From NCBI GenBank assembly GCA_949358305.1, contig OX442316.1, positions 622,001 through 682,000 on the forward strand: a DNA stretch of 60,000 nucleotides, written 5' to 3'. The DNA is from Strigamia acuminata (lineage: Eukaryota; Arthropoda; Chilopoda; Geophilomorpha; Linotaeniidae). Position numbers and translations under genes: made by a program. Below are positions 19,882-28,810 of this stretch, one piece after another. Each line of letters begins with the position of its first letter. Position 1 is the first letter of the stretch. A model generated the notes under the pieces. The model made no database searches and was not told where the DNA came from. It worked only from the letters and a program-made list of their open reading frames with translations.

Positions 19882-20769
19882 TCAAGGATGCCAAAACAAA
19901 CGAGCGACCTTGATCACGTATGAAAAACGTGACTCAAAAAGTCCTACACAAGTTTGAAATATTTTCGGCGATTCGTTTGGAACGAAATTCGCACGAAAAT
20001 CACTATTAAATTTTAACGTTAATAACTGACAGCTCTTGCAATGAGAGACTGACCAGCGACTAGCTTCAAAAAATCTAAATCTCCCCTGGTTATGCCAGTT
20101 ATATGGAGATGCATGCATAAAATTAAAGAAAACACTAAAACAATTTGCAATAAAATTCACTTTTACTAAATTTCCCTTAAGATTAGCATATGAAACAGCA
20201 ATAACACCAAAAGGAATACCCAAAACAATACCCTCATGCAAACAAAACCTCCAAAATAAATGCACTGAATGATAAAACACAAGAAAAGCAATAAATCCAG
20301 GGGCGAATCGACTTCTCAGCACAGCGCGTTGTGTTATCCTTATCCAAGATGGCGACCGTAGAAAATCGTTGCTGGCACTCAAATGTTCGTAATCGACGCA
20401 CAAAATGTCACCGTTGCGACTGTAGTCACATTGAACGACGACACGCTTTGCTGACGACGACACACGAACGTAAATTCCGCTGCTCGAACCAGATGAACAA
20501 GCAAACGTATCACTGACGTAACGGAAACACTCACGAAAAGCAGACGATATCCTGGTCACGTGCACCAAAAGAACGTATTCGATGTTGCGGTCTGTCAACA
20601 CCAAACAGCTAGGAATGGGGTCGGGGCTATTTGAATTTCCCGCTTCTAAAAACTCAAGTGATCGTATTGTTAAATTCGTACGAAAACCGCGCTGAGAACA
20701 CAAATCCGCACTGAAAACTATTGTTGAATGCATGGAACATTGATGGGAACACCGTTGATTAATATCCAA
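19882..20769 (-). CDS. LTR-spanning leader ORF of element C (295 aa, function unknown)
   Basis: Starts at MDINQRCSHQ in the LTR (187 nt before its end), crosses the primer motif as LVHVTRI, continues as ITQRAVLRSRFAPGFIAF, and ends 209 nt before gag. The D leader has the same frame open for 320 residues, with VTRI-to-ITQR spacing of 72 residues against 74 here. The length difference is therefore a whole number of codons. ITQRVVLESGFAPGIIAF in D is a clear in-frame match. Later parts are rich in F, V and S and show weak hydrophobic stretches, with no domain I know. It may be an accessory protein, an upstream ORF, or RNA constraint mimicking coding. Confidence 0.4.
   Translation of the reverse strand: MDINQRCSHQCSMHSTIVFSADLCSQRGFRTNLTIRSLEFLEAGNSNSPDPIPSCLVLTDRNIEYVLLVHVTRISSAFRECFRYVSDTFACSSGSSSGIYVRVSSSAKRVVVQCDYSRNGDILCVDYEHLSASNDFLRSPSWIRITQRAVLRSRFAPGFIAFLVFYHSVHLFWRFCLHEGIVLGIPFGVIAVSYANLKGNLVKVNFIANCFSVFFNFMHASPYNWHNQGRFRFFEASRWSVSHCKSCQLLTLKFNSDFRANFVPNESPKIFQTCVGLFESRFSYVIKVARLFWHP
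20346..20356 (+). promoter_or_regulatory. YY1-type site in element C leader
   Basis: AAGATGGCGAC matches the AANATGGCG core. The E leader has the same site at 39330-39340. Confidence 0.35.
20549..20567 (-). other. Primer-binding-site-like motif, element C
   Basis: Sense TGGTGCACGTGACCAGGAT, 15 nt inside the LTR edge. D and E have the same 15-nt spacing. It resembles the tRNA-His 3' complement with one extra base. Confidence 0.5.
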
Positions 20770-20965
20770 TGGAGTGCTGAATCAATGGCTAATCCAGGGA
20801 AAGGCTTAACTACTCACAACACATTGAAAACTAAGGTTGAAAATAGAAAACACGGGAGTTAACAAAAAACAACTTGTTTATTAAAAAGTTGGTTGAGAAC
20901 TGAATAAAATACACTGATTACATTGGTTCCTGAGGAACCGCACATGCGCAGTACCCAATACGGCA
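20583..20965 (-). repeat. 5' LTR of element C, inner part (R/U5 side, 383 bp)
   Basis: TGTTGCGGTCTG at the leader edge to the insertion point of D, ending in CGGCA, the left target copy of D. It contains AATAAA (20877-20882) and the NRF1-like site (20940-20950). Together with 30390-31573 it gives 383 + 1,184 = 1,567 bp, exactly the length of the 3' LTR. Confidence 0.95.
20961..20965. repeat. Target-site duplication of element D, left copy (CGGCA)
   Basis: CGGCA directly before D. The second copy is 30385-30389. The intact C 3' LTR reads CAATACGGCACGCGCC with one copy (13193-13208). Confidence 0.93.
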
Positions 20966-21293
20966 TGTTGCAAGACAGCGTAGAAATTGTTGTGCTATTT
21001 TATTGTCAATATTTTTACCATTTTCTTTGAGTTGATTAAAATCTTTAAGTGTTTTAATTTCCTTTGCCTAATTGGTATTTTTCACTTTTCAGATTTTTTA
21101 TTGCCTATTAAAGTGTTTTGACTTGATTTTTATTCATACTTTTCAATATTCAGTAATGTTTATGCTTTGTATTGATTTCAAATATCTTATTCCGTGCATT
21201 TATTGACTTATTCACTTGTTTTTTGAGAGTTTGTGTTGATTCCGAACTGTTTTGGTGCAAATTTCGTTACCTAGCATACAATTGCGATGCTAG

Positions 21294-21301
21294 TGACGTC
21301 A
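21294..21301. promoter_or_regulatory. CRE (CREB/ATF) palindrome in element D 5' LTR
   Basis: TGACGTCA, a full consensus cAMP-response element. The 3' LTR copy is at 29152-29159. C and E have only a partial TACGTCA at the matching place. Confidence 0.4.
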
Positions 21302-22085
21302 TTTTTCTGTTTCCCGTAAAGTTACGGTTCCGTCTTCTAACCTTTTGTTTGGTACTTTTCTAATCATTTGGAATTTTATTAAGCATTCGTTTAGACTAAT
21401 TCAAGCATGCTCTTTCTATCTAGATGCATCAAAACTGCTTTGGAAGTTCCGTTTGTTTGGTTTGAACGTTCGTTTCCATCTGCCATAAAAGCGCAGCCGG
21501 GAATGTTCGTTTGGCCGATAAATTCGTATTTATTCAATCTGTGTATTTTATTCCGATGTTTTGTGAAGAGAATTGATAATTATTCTTGTTATTTAATCGA
21601 TACTTTATTGATTATATACATTTAGTGTTTTTACATTCATTTTACGTGTGATTTTGCCGCCGATGTTATGTTCGCCGGACGCCATGTTTGATCCAACACC
21701 TTTGTTATGTTCGCCGGTCGCCATGTTTGTCCCAAGCGACGATTACACAATGTAACCGTTATTTTTGTATTTTATATCACATAATTTGCATTTACTATTA
21801 CATTGCGTTATTATTCAGTATGTATTCTTCGATAATTTTGTGCTTTTGTACCGATCGAAATTCAAATGTGATCGTTATGTAATTTTCCTGGCCTGTGATT
21901 GGCTATCGTCAATCCTCTCTTTCCGAGATCGGTTTATTGCTAATATCTCATTGTTTAACGTGTTTTTGGACATTGTTGTGATTAGCTTTTTTGTTCACCG
22001 CATTCTTGTGGTCATTTCAATGTATTTCAATGTATTTTTAGTGCATTTTTAAGCAAATGCCAACTTTGCCGTGATCTTGTTTCCT

Positions 22086-22103
22086 CCGTTACCATGGTAA
22101 CGG
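22086..22103. promoter_or_regulatory. RFX X-box palindrome in element D 5' LTR
   Basis: CCGTTACCATGGTAACGG is a perfect 18-bp palindrome. Its core GTTACCATGGTAAC (22088-22101) meets the X-box consensus. The dyad is kept in C and E with different bases (GTTGTCATAGCAAC), so the symmetry rather than the exact sequence is conserved. The 3' LTR copy is at 29944-29961. Confidence 0.55.
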
Positions 22104-22161
22104 AATCTTTTGTGTATCTGTATTTCGCCGCTATCGGCCTGGCGCGTGCCATATTCGGTAC

Positions 22162-22172
22162 TGCGCATGTGC
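22162..22172 (+). promoter_or_regulatory. NRF1-like site in element D 5' LTR
   Basis: TGCGCATGTGC inside the block GTACTGCGCATGTGCGGTTC, which is shared with C and E on their sense strands, about 60 nt upstream of AATAAA. It probably belongs to the core promoter; no TATA box is evident. Confidence 0.4.
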
Positions 22173-22229
22173 GGTTCTCTAAGAACCAATCTAATTGCTG
22201 TAATTTCATCAGTTATTAACCAACCTTTG

Positions 22230-22235
22230 AATAAA
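22230..22235 (+). terminator. AATAAA polyadenylation signal in element D 5' LTR
   Basis: AATAAATGTGTTGTGTTTT, a signal with a G/T-rich downstream part. The 3' LTR copy, at 30088-30093, would be the one used. Confidence 0.55.
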
Positions 22236-22324
22236 TGTGTTGTGTTTTATTAGCTCTTGTTTTAGGCTTATTTTCAAACACATTCAATGTGTAGTGAGTA
22301 GTTTAAAATTTCTCAGGCCAACTT

Positions 22325-23287
22325 ATGTTTCCGCCACCTATTGGATACTTGGTGCAGGTGTTCTCCACATTGTTCCAGCGGTTCAACAATGCCATTTGTT
22401 GCGGATTTATTGCTCTCCAGTGCGATTTTCGTACTAGCCACGCCATACGACCTTGGGCGAGCTCAAGTGTCTTGAATTTGGATACGCATCGCCATTCCTT
22501 TCCTTCTGTCTTGTTGACCTGCAACACAGATGCGAAGCTTTTGGTAGCCGTGACCAGGATTCCGTCTGCAATTCGTGAGTTTTTCCAGTGCATCATCAAT
22601 ACGTTTGAAAAAGTGTTTGGTGCGACGGAGAAACAATTCGTTCGTGTTTCGTCACCCATGTCAAGAGTCAACGTTCAACGTGACAGAAGTTACGACGGGG
22701 ACTGCTTTGGCGGCGAAAACGAACAAAAGTGTGCATGCAGTTGGAGTTCAAGGTCACAACACTGGATAACACAACGCGTCGTGTTGGAAAGCGGATTCGC
22801 CCCTGGAATAATTGCATTTTTTAGTGTTTTGCCTTTTGAAATTGAAATTTTGGAGATTTTGGTTATTAAGGGGAACAGTATCAAGTGTCTTTATGGGATT
22901 TTGGTAGTTGCATTTGTTGGTTTTCGGGAAAATTTCGATAAAGTGTCTATTTTACAACTTTTGAAGTGTTTTTTCATTGCATGCTTAGTTCTCCACTATA
23001 ACCGCCATAAGCGGGGGAGATTAGATTTATTTCGAGTAGAACTGACTAGTTTCAAGTTGATTGAGCTGTCAGTAGAATCTAAATTTAATGTTAGGAGTTA
23101 TTGGCGTGTTTTGTTGCAAAACGAACCGTCAATTGTTTTCGAAAGAGTTTATTGGCGTGCTTTGTTGCAAAACAAACCGTCAATTATTTTCAAACTGTGC
23201 AGGGTAATTGTGTCACGTTTTATTTACGTACACAAAACCGCTCAAATTTTTGGTCATCCTCGATTGGCCAAACATTTGATATTCTAA
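22325..23287 (+). CDS. LTR-spanning leader ORF of element D (320 aa, function unknown)
   Basis: Begins in the last 200 nt of the 5' LTR, downstream of AATAAA, and crosses the primer motif as LVAVTRI. It continues as WITQRVVLESGFAPGIIAF and ends 235 nt before gag. It contains a 51-bp tandem duplication (from about 23100) that keeps the frame: YWRVLLQNEPSIVFERV then YWRALLQNKPSIIF. The in-frame duplication and the frame alignment with C and E favour translation. The hydrophobic middle (about residues 175-235) might be membrane-associated, but no confident transmembrane call is possible by eye. No known family recognised. Alternative: a stop-poor structured leader. Confidence 0.42.
   Translation: MFPPPIGYLVQVFSTLFQRFNNAICCGFIALQCDFRTSHAIRPWASSSVLNLDTHRHSFPSVLLTCNTDAKLLVAVTRIPSAIREFFQCIINTFEKVFGATEKQFVRVSSPMSRVNVQRDRSYDGDCFGGENEQKCACSWSSRSQHWITQRVVLESGFAPGIIAFFSVLPFEIEILEILVIKGNSIKCLYGILVVAFVGFRENFDKVSILQLLKCFFIACLVLHYNRHKRGRLDLFRVELTSFKLIELSVESKFNVRSYWRVLLQNEPSIVFERVYWRALLQNKPSIIFKLCRVIVSRFIYVHKTAQIFGHPRLAKHLIF
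22542..22560 (+). other. Primer-binding-site-like motif, element D
   Basis: TGGTAGCCGTGACCAGGAT, 15 nt after the LTR. Removing one A gives TGGTGCCGTGACC..., a close match to the animal tRNA-His 3' complement. Confidence 0.5.
23100..23201 (+). repeat. 51-bp tandem duplication in element D leader
   Basis: Two imperfect copies starting ATTGGCGTG(T/C)TTTGTTGCAA at 23100 and 23151. The period is 17 codons, so the leader frame is unchanged. C and E have no second copy that I could see. Confidence 0.8.
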
Positions 23288-23326
23288 AATTCTCACGTGT
23301 CACCAAGGACCGTGAAAATTGAGTGC

Positions 23327-23412
23327 TTTTTGGGGGATAAAATTAAAAAGTTTATTCTCTTTAAAGTTAAAACAAAAACCGTGAATGTTGAGATATTTTT
23401 GGGGGATAAAAT
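23327..23412 (+). repeat. 69-bp-period duplication carrying the TTTTTGGGGGA motif, element D
   Basis: TTTTTGGGGGATAAAAT at 23327-23343 and again at 23396-23412, followed in both by TTTATTCTCTT-type sequence. The period of 69 is also a whole number of codons. C and E carry one copy. Confidence 0.8.
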
Positions 23413-23522
23413 AAAAAGGTTTATTCTCTTAAAAATTAAAACAAAGTTGAATTGTCATGCCCGTTTTTATCTGTTCTTTCCAAATTTCACAGCCGAATTT
23501 TTTGTGAGAGAGGACAGAGAAA

Positions 23523-26500
23523 ATGGCGGAACCTACAATGAGAGATCTTCTAACTGAGGATCAAATCGAAGTGCTACAACAACGTTGGGAGTCGCAAGTC
23601 ACTGCAATGAATCATCTGTTGTCTATATCGGAGAAGACAGCAGATCCAGGAGAACTGGAAGCGCTGGTGCAAACTGCGAACCCAAAAGAAACGAGAATAG
23701 TCGGTGCGCTGAATGATCTACAGGAATATTCGGACCACGGCTATTATCTAGAATGCATTGACAAGCTTGAGACTATGCAAGCAAGAGTGGATCTTCTTCG
23801 CACGAGATACGAAATCTCAAAGCGATCACTTCCAACTTTGGGAGGAAGATTAAATACGTCGACAAGCTCAAATCAGAACACAACCTTGAACGCGACAGCA
23901 ACGTTTAGAAAAAATTCGAAGCTGCCCAAATTGGATTCCGTAAAATTCGACGGAGATATTTTGAAGTACAGAACATTTAAAAGCAACTTCGAGACCTCCG
24001 TACACAAGGATCCAGACCTGAGTAACATTGAAAAACTCCAGTATTTACAAACTATGTGTACTGGAGAAGCGGCAATTCTCATCTCAACTTTTCCCTTGAT
24101 CGAGGAATCATATGACCTGGCCAGGGAAGAACTAGAAAGACATTTTGGTGATGAGGATGCCCAACAAACTGCGTTAATAAAATCAATTCGAGAATTAAAA
24201 TCTGTTACGAGTGTATATCCAACGAAAGCGATAAAAACGAATTTGACCAAGATTTCTGCGACTATTAGACTTTTAGAGCAACTTAAAATTCCTATTCAGA
24301 CTTCCGGAGCTTTCTTATTGCCCGACATAATTAGCAAGTTTCCAACTTCAATGGCATTAAGATTTTACCAGGTTCACGGAATACAAAATAAGAACATTGT
24401 TACGTTGCTCAATTTCTTTGTGAATGAAGTTGCGATGGCCGAACGAACTGAAAGCGTTTCTGAAAAATCGAAAAAAGACAAGAATGAAAAGTCTGAAGTG
24501 GAGAAACCGAAAGTGAAAGGTTCAATGACCACGTGCGCAACTACTCAAGACGCCAAGCAGTCTACTAGTGCAAAAACGAAGAGTGAACCGAAATCTGAAA
24601 GCAAGAATACGCTTTTCAAGACAAACAAGTGCATTTTTTGTGATGATGAACATTTAAACGGCTCTTGTAAAAAGGATTTCGAAATCAACGCGAAAATCGA
24701 AATAGTAAAGAAAAACAGACTGTGTTTTAACTGTTTCAGAACTGGACATAGAGTGGGAGACTGCAAGGTCAAATTTTCTTGTAAACATTGTGGTGGGCGA
24801 CACCATTCCACAATATGCAAAAAATCCGAGGTGAAGAATTCAACAAGCGCTGCGGAGAAGCCGAAGGAGCCACAAGTAACAACACATGTTTCATGCGCAA
24901 TCTCGACGACTCTTCAACTAATGATCTTCACCGCGGATCTTAAAACCAAATCAGGAGGAACCCACAGCATTCGAGGGATGATTGATCCGGGAAGCCATCG
25001 ATCGTTCATCACAAAAGAATTTGTTGAAAGACTGAAACTGAAAAAATGCGGCAGTGTCTCTGCCACCACACAGAGATTCAACGACTCGTCTCCAGCAGCC
25101 ACGGACTATGATGTGTTTAATGTCACACTGCAGAGTAAAAATGACACTCAAGATTTGAAACTTTCAATGCTTTCTGTGGAAAATTTGCCACGAGTGCAGG
25201 GCATTCTTAACTCATCAATAATAGACAAGGTGAAGAAGTTAAACCTTGAACTTGCTGAAGACCTACCAGCTAAGACTTCTCAAATCGATGTGCTTTTAGG
25301 AGTCGACGTGTGGTGGAAGGTCGTTAAGGACGGCAAGAAAAAAGTAAACGCAGATCTTGGATTAATAAATACAATTTTTGGTTGGGTCTTGTCCGGAGCG
25401 GCGGGGAACACCAATTTATTCGAAGATGAAGAAGAATTGACAACATGTTGCAACACATGCGACTTAAACATCCAAGAAAAATTGGACAAACTGTGGAACT
25501 TGGAAGCAATCGGAATAAATGCGGGAGAAAAAGAATCCGACTTTATTCGCGATCGATTCGAATCAACTACGAAACGTCTAGACGATGGACGTTATGAAGT
25601 CATGCTGCCATTTAATGGACAGGAAGTCGACTTGGAATCTAATTGGGAGTTGGCCATGAACCAACTGGCCAACACGCTCAAAAGAATAGATGCCAACGAG
25701 GATTACAAAAAACGTTACGACGAGTCCATGTGGCAGTATATTCACGAAAATCACGCGGAGGAAGTCCCAAAAGAGGAGCGTTTTCTGAAGAAAGGAACCT
25801 ACAATATACCTCACCACCCTGTAATCAAGGAGGATCGCGACACGACAAAATTTAGAGTGGTGTTTAACGCCTCTTCAGCGAAAAAAGGAAAGCGTTCCCT
25901 CAATGACTGTCTATTTCCGGGACCTTCCCTCAACCCAGACTTAATTCTCGTTATTGTGAGATTCCGTCTCTATTGTATTCCAATAATAGCAGACATTAAG
26001 CAAGCGTTTCTCCAGGTTATGATCAACCCAACTCAAACAAACTTTTTACGTTTTTTGTGGGTCGCTCGTGACTATTTCAAAGAGCCATACTCATGGCAAA
26101 ATTTGTGGAATAATCTAATGGTTCTGAGAATGATTGTCGTGCCATTTGGCGTCATTTCTTCTCCATTCCTCTTGTGTGCGACGATTAGGAAACAAGCGAA
26201 ACAATTTGAAGAAACTCATGCAAAAGAAGTCGACGCACTCGATGATGGAATCTTCATGGATGATTTGACGTCAGGAGGAGATTTTACAGCGGACACAACA
26301 TCACATTGCGAGAAACTGAAAATGATATTAGACGACGGAAAGCTTCCCCTCGTGAAGTGGGCGACCTCAAGCAAGGACGTCTTCAACAATTTGAAAAAAG
26401 AAGGTTTTCATATGCGAGGAGAGGAGTTTTCGGACTTAGGAATTATAAAAATGCTTGGAATATTGTGGAACACGGCAGAAGATGTCATGATGTTTAACAT

Positions 26501-28763
26501 TCCGACAATTGAAAAAATTCCGAATACAAAGCGAGAAGTTGTTTCATTAATGGCTTCCATATTCGATCCAATGGGACTCATTGCTCCTGTTGTGCTTCAA
26601 ATGAAACTGCTAGTTCAAGCAATCTGGATTAGGACAAAAAACTGGGATGAAAAGATTCTTGACTCAGAGAAAAAAGAAGTCGAAGAGTGGAGTCAAGACA
26701 TACAAAAATTGAAAGAATTGAAAGTTCAACGTTGGCTACAGACTTATTCCGGTCAAGATATCACTTTAGAAGTATTCTGTGACGCAAGCACTAAGGCATT
26801 TGGCTGTTCAATTTTTGTCGTCAATCTGGAGGGCAAAAGAACTTTATTGTTGAGTAAATGTCGTATTGCGCCGACGAAAAAAGTGACTCTTCCTCGACTT
26901 GAATTAACTGCAGCAGTGGTAGGAGTGAGAATGACAAAGTACCTGTTAGAAAACTTTCTTCCAGGTTACCCCGTTACTGAAATTCGTTACTACTCTGACT
27001 CCACCATAACTTTAGCCTGGATAAACAGTGACAAAAACGTGTGGAAGCCATACGTTTCAAACCGTGTGCAAGAAATTATTTCTTCGACCAAACCTGAACA
27101 ATGGTCTCACGTACCAACGGAATTTAACCCAGCAGATTTATTGACTCGACCACATAACTCAAAAACATTGATGCAAAATAAACTTTGGTGGTTTGGAGTT
27201 GATGTCTCAAAACTAGAAAAAACAGAAATTATACAAGAGATTCTTCCAGAAGAGGAACGAAAAATTGTAGTGATGACTATTCAAGTTAAAGAAAGTTTTA
27301 TTGGACAATTCTTCAAACGTTTCCGGAATTACAACAAACTTTTGAGAGTTTTCTCATACATTTTGCGATGGAAAAACAAACTTTTGCGCGGTGAGCCTCT
27401 CTCGCCACTCGAGTTAGAGGACAACCAATTGAAGATCCTGCAATTTTCCCAGAAACTACATTTTTCTGAGGAGATTGATGATGTGAAAAACAAAAGAGAA
27501 TTGTCTAAACATTCCACCCTACGCAATTTCGAGCTCTTCATTGACGAGGACGGATTACTTCGACTTCGTAGCCGCTTGAAAAAATCTTTATTGACATTTG
27601 ATGAAGTTTATCCAATTATTTTGCATTATGACAGTTGGATAACAAGGCTGTTAATTAAAAAAGTGCATCTGGAGTTGCTTCACGGTGACATAAGCGAAAC
27701 CTTGTATCACCTACGCGAACAATTTTGGATTATAAGAGGACGAAGAACTATACAAACTGTGATTCGTGAGTGTGCCATTTGTCGACGTGCAAAGTTGGCA
27801 AAGAATAACCCTTCAACGGGTGACCTTCCTGCTGAACGTGTGACACCAGCGGCGCCATTCCAAAACACAGGAGTGGACCACTTGGGTCCCATTTATGTCG
27901 GCAGCAATAAGAAGGAAAAGAAAAAAGTTTACATCTTGCTTTTCACGTGTATGGTGACCCGTTCCATACATTTAGAAGTATCAGAGGACCTTTCTGTGCC
28001 AAAGTTTTTGCTTGCAATGAGAAGATTTGGGGCACGCCACGGATACCCCGGGAAGATTTTCTCTGACAACAGTAAGACGTTTGAGCGCGGAAGCCTCGAA
28101 TTACAATCATGGGGGAAACTCATCGGTCATAATGACGTGAAAACATTCCTATCTGAAAAAAGGGTGCTCTGGACATTCATCCCACCGCTGTCTCCATGGA
28201 TGGGCGGAGCGTGGGAGCGTTTAGTCCGCTCTGTTAAAGATAAACTTCGAAAGACATTGTTGCGCAGCACCGTAGACTTAGAAACTCTCCAAACTTTGGC
28301 TCTGGAAATTAGTTCAGTGCTAAATTCACGACCTTTAAGTTATGTCCCCGACAGTGTTGATGGTGGTAGAATTTTGGCACCTGAAAACTTTCTAACAGGA
28401 GGCATGCCAAAATACGTAATAAACAAACAATTGAGTGCAATTAAAAAATCAGATTTGCGAAAACTAGACATTAAACGACGCCAATTTATTTGGGAGTTCT
28501 GGAAAATTTGGAAAAAGAGTTACCTCATGCAACTGAGGAATTTTTATGAAACAAAAGGTGATAAGTTCTTCAAAAACCCTAAAGTAGACCAAATCGTGTT
28601 GCTAGAGAAAATGGGTACAAATCCCTATTTTTGGCCCCTTGCTAGGATAAAAGAAATTTTTCCCGGTGAGGATGGTCAAATCCGTGTGATAAAAGTTGTG
28701 CTACCCGATGGACGTGAGTTGAAAAGGTCAGTCAAGCATGTGAGAGCCCTAGAACTTGAGTGA
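23523..28763 (+). CDS. gag-pol: Gag-Pol polyprotein of element D (1746 aa, intact)
   Basis: One uninterrupted frame, co-linear with C but two residues longer, because of a small insertion near residue 125 in the Gag N-terminus. The domain order is the same: DUF1759 Gag; zinc knuckles at about 370-432 with C401-C404-H409-C414; protease D488 in IDPGSHRSF; reverse transcriptase D824 and FMDD ending at 914; RNase H D1087, E1127, D1159, D1205; integrase H1382, H1387, C1417, C1420 with D1452, D1515, E1565; then a DUF5641-like tail. All catalytic residues that I can assign are present, so the product appears functional. The ATG (23523) sits in AGAAAATGGCGG, a good eukaryotic start context. The protein differs from C by many conservative changes throughout. 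No envelope frame follows; only 60 bp separate the stop from the 3' LTR. Confidence 0.97.
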   Translation: MAEPTMRDLLTEDQIEVLQQRWESQVTAMNHLLSISEKTADPGELEALVQTANPKETRIVGALNDLQEYSDHGYYLECIDKLETMQARVDLLRTRYEISKRSLPTLGGRLNTSTSSNQNTTLNATATFRKNSKLPKLDSVKFDGDILKYRTFKSNFETSVHKDPDLSNIEKLQYLQTMCTGEAAILISTFPLIEESYDLAREELERHFGDEDAQQTALIKSIRELKSVTSVYPTKAIKTNLTKISATIRLLEQLKIPIQTSGAFLLPDIISKFPTSMALRFYQVHGIQNKNIVTLLNFFVNEVAMAERTESVSEKSKKDKNEKSEVEKPKVKGSMTTCATTQDAKQSTSAKTKSEPKSESKNTLFKTNKCIFCDDEHLNGSCKKDFEINAKIEIVKKNRLCFNCFRTGHRVGDCKVKFSCKHCGGRHHSTICKKSEVKNSTSAAEKPKEPQVTTHVSCAISTTLQLMIFTADLKTKSGGTHSIRGMIDPGSHRSFITKEFVERLKLKKCGSVSATTQRFNDSSPAATDYDVFNVTLQSKNDTQDLKLSMLSVENLPRVQGILNSSIIDKVKKLNLELAEDLPAKTSQIDVLLGVDVWWKVVKDGKKKVNADLGLINTIFGWVLSGAAGNTNLFEDEEELTTCCNTCDLNIQEKLDKLWNLEAIGINAGEKESDFIRDRFESTTKRLDDGRYEVMLPFNGQEVDLESNWELAMNQLANTLKRIDANEDYKKRYDESMWQYIHENHAEEVPKEERFLKKGTYNIPHHPVIKEDRDTTKFRVVFNASSAKKGKRSLNDCLFPGPSLNPDLILVIVRFRLYCIPIIADIKQAFLQVMINPTQTNFLRFLWVARDYFKEPYSWQNLWNNLMVLRMIVVPFGVISSPFLLCATIRKQAKQFEETHAKEVDALDDGIFMDDLTSGGDFTADTTSHCEKLKMILDDGKLPLVKWATSSKDVFNNLKKEGFHMRGEEFSDLGIIKMLGILWNTAEDVMMFNIPTIEKIPNTKREVVSLMASIFDPMGLIAPVVLQMKLLVQAIWIRTKNWDEKILDSEKKEVEEWSQDIQKLKELKVQRWLQTYSGQDITLEVFCDASTKAFGCSIFVVNLEGKRTLLLSKCRIAPTKKVTLPRLELTAAVVGVRMTKYLLENFLPGYPVTEIRYYSDSTITLAWINSDKNVWKPYVSNRVQEIISSTKPEQWSHVPTEFNPADLLTRPHNSKTLMQNKLWWFGVDVSKLEKTEIIQEILPEEERKIVVMTIQVKESFIGQFFKRFRNYNKLLRVFSYILRWKNKLLRGEPLSPLELEDNQLKILQFSQKLHFSEEIDDVKNKRELSKHSTLRNFELFIDEDGLLRLRSRLKKSLLTFDEVYPIILHYDSWITRLLIKKVHLELLHGDISETLYHLREQFWIIRGRRTIQTVIRECAICRRAKLAKNNPSTGDLPAERVTPAAPFQNTGVDHLGPIYVGSNKKEKKKVYILLFTCMVTRSIHLEVSEDLSVPKFLLAMRRFGARHGYPGKIFSDNSKTFERGSLELQSWGKLIGHNDVKTFLSEKRVLWTFIPPLSPWMGGAWERLVRSVKDKLRKTLLRSTVDLETLQTLALEISSVLNSRPLSYVPDSVDGGRILAPENFLTGGMPKYVINKQLSAIKKSDLRKLDIKRRQFIWEFWKIWKKSYLMQLRNFYETKGDKFFKNPKVDQIVLLEKMGTNPYFWPLARIKEIFPGEDGQIRVIKVVLPDGRELKRSVKHVRALELE

Positions 28764-28810
28764 TTTTTCTTTTGTGATTTTTTTGCGTGGTTCTCCATCT
28801 CTGTCCTCTC

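Larger units (their letters stand above)
19673..20582 (-). other. Element C leader between 5' LTR and gag-pol
   Basis: A 910-bp leader. From the LTR it holds a primer-like motif (20549-20567), an AAGATGGCGAC YY1-type site (20346-20356), the leader ORF (to 19882) and TTTTTGGGGGATAAAAT (19783-19799) about 110 nt before the start codon. Confidence 0.75.
20966..22526 (+). repeat. 5' LTR of element D (1,561 bp)
   Basis: TGTTGCAAGACAGCG...GACCTGCAACA. Contains a perfect CRE (21294-21301), a duplicated GTTCGCCGG(A/T)CGCCATGTTTG block near 21668-21728, an X-box palindrome (22086-22103), an NRF1-like site (22162-22172) and AATAAA (22230-22235). Confidence 0.96.
22527..23522 (+). other. Element D leader between 5' LTR and gag-pol
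   Basis: A 996-bp leader, about 90 bp longer than in C and E. It has a primer-like motif (22542-22560), the leader ORF, a 51-bp duplication near 23100-23200 and a 69-bp duplication near 23327-23412. The latter gives two TTTTTGGGGGATAAAAT copies. The duplications roughly account for the extra length. No YY1-type site was found here, unlike in C and E. Confidence 0.75.
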
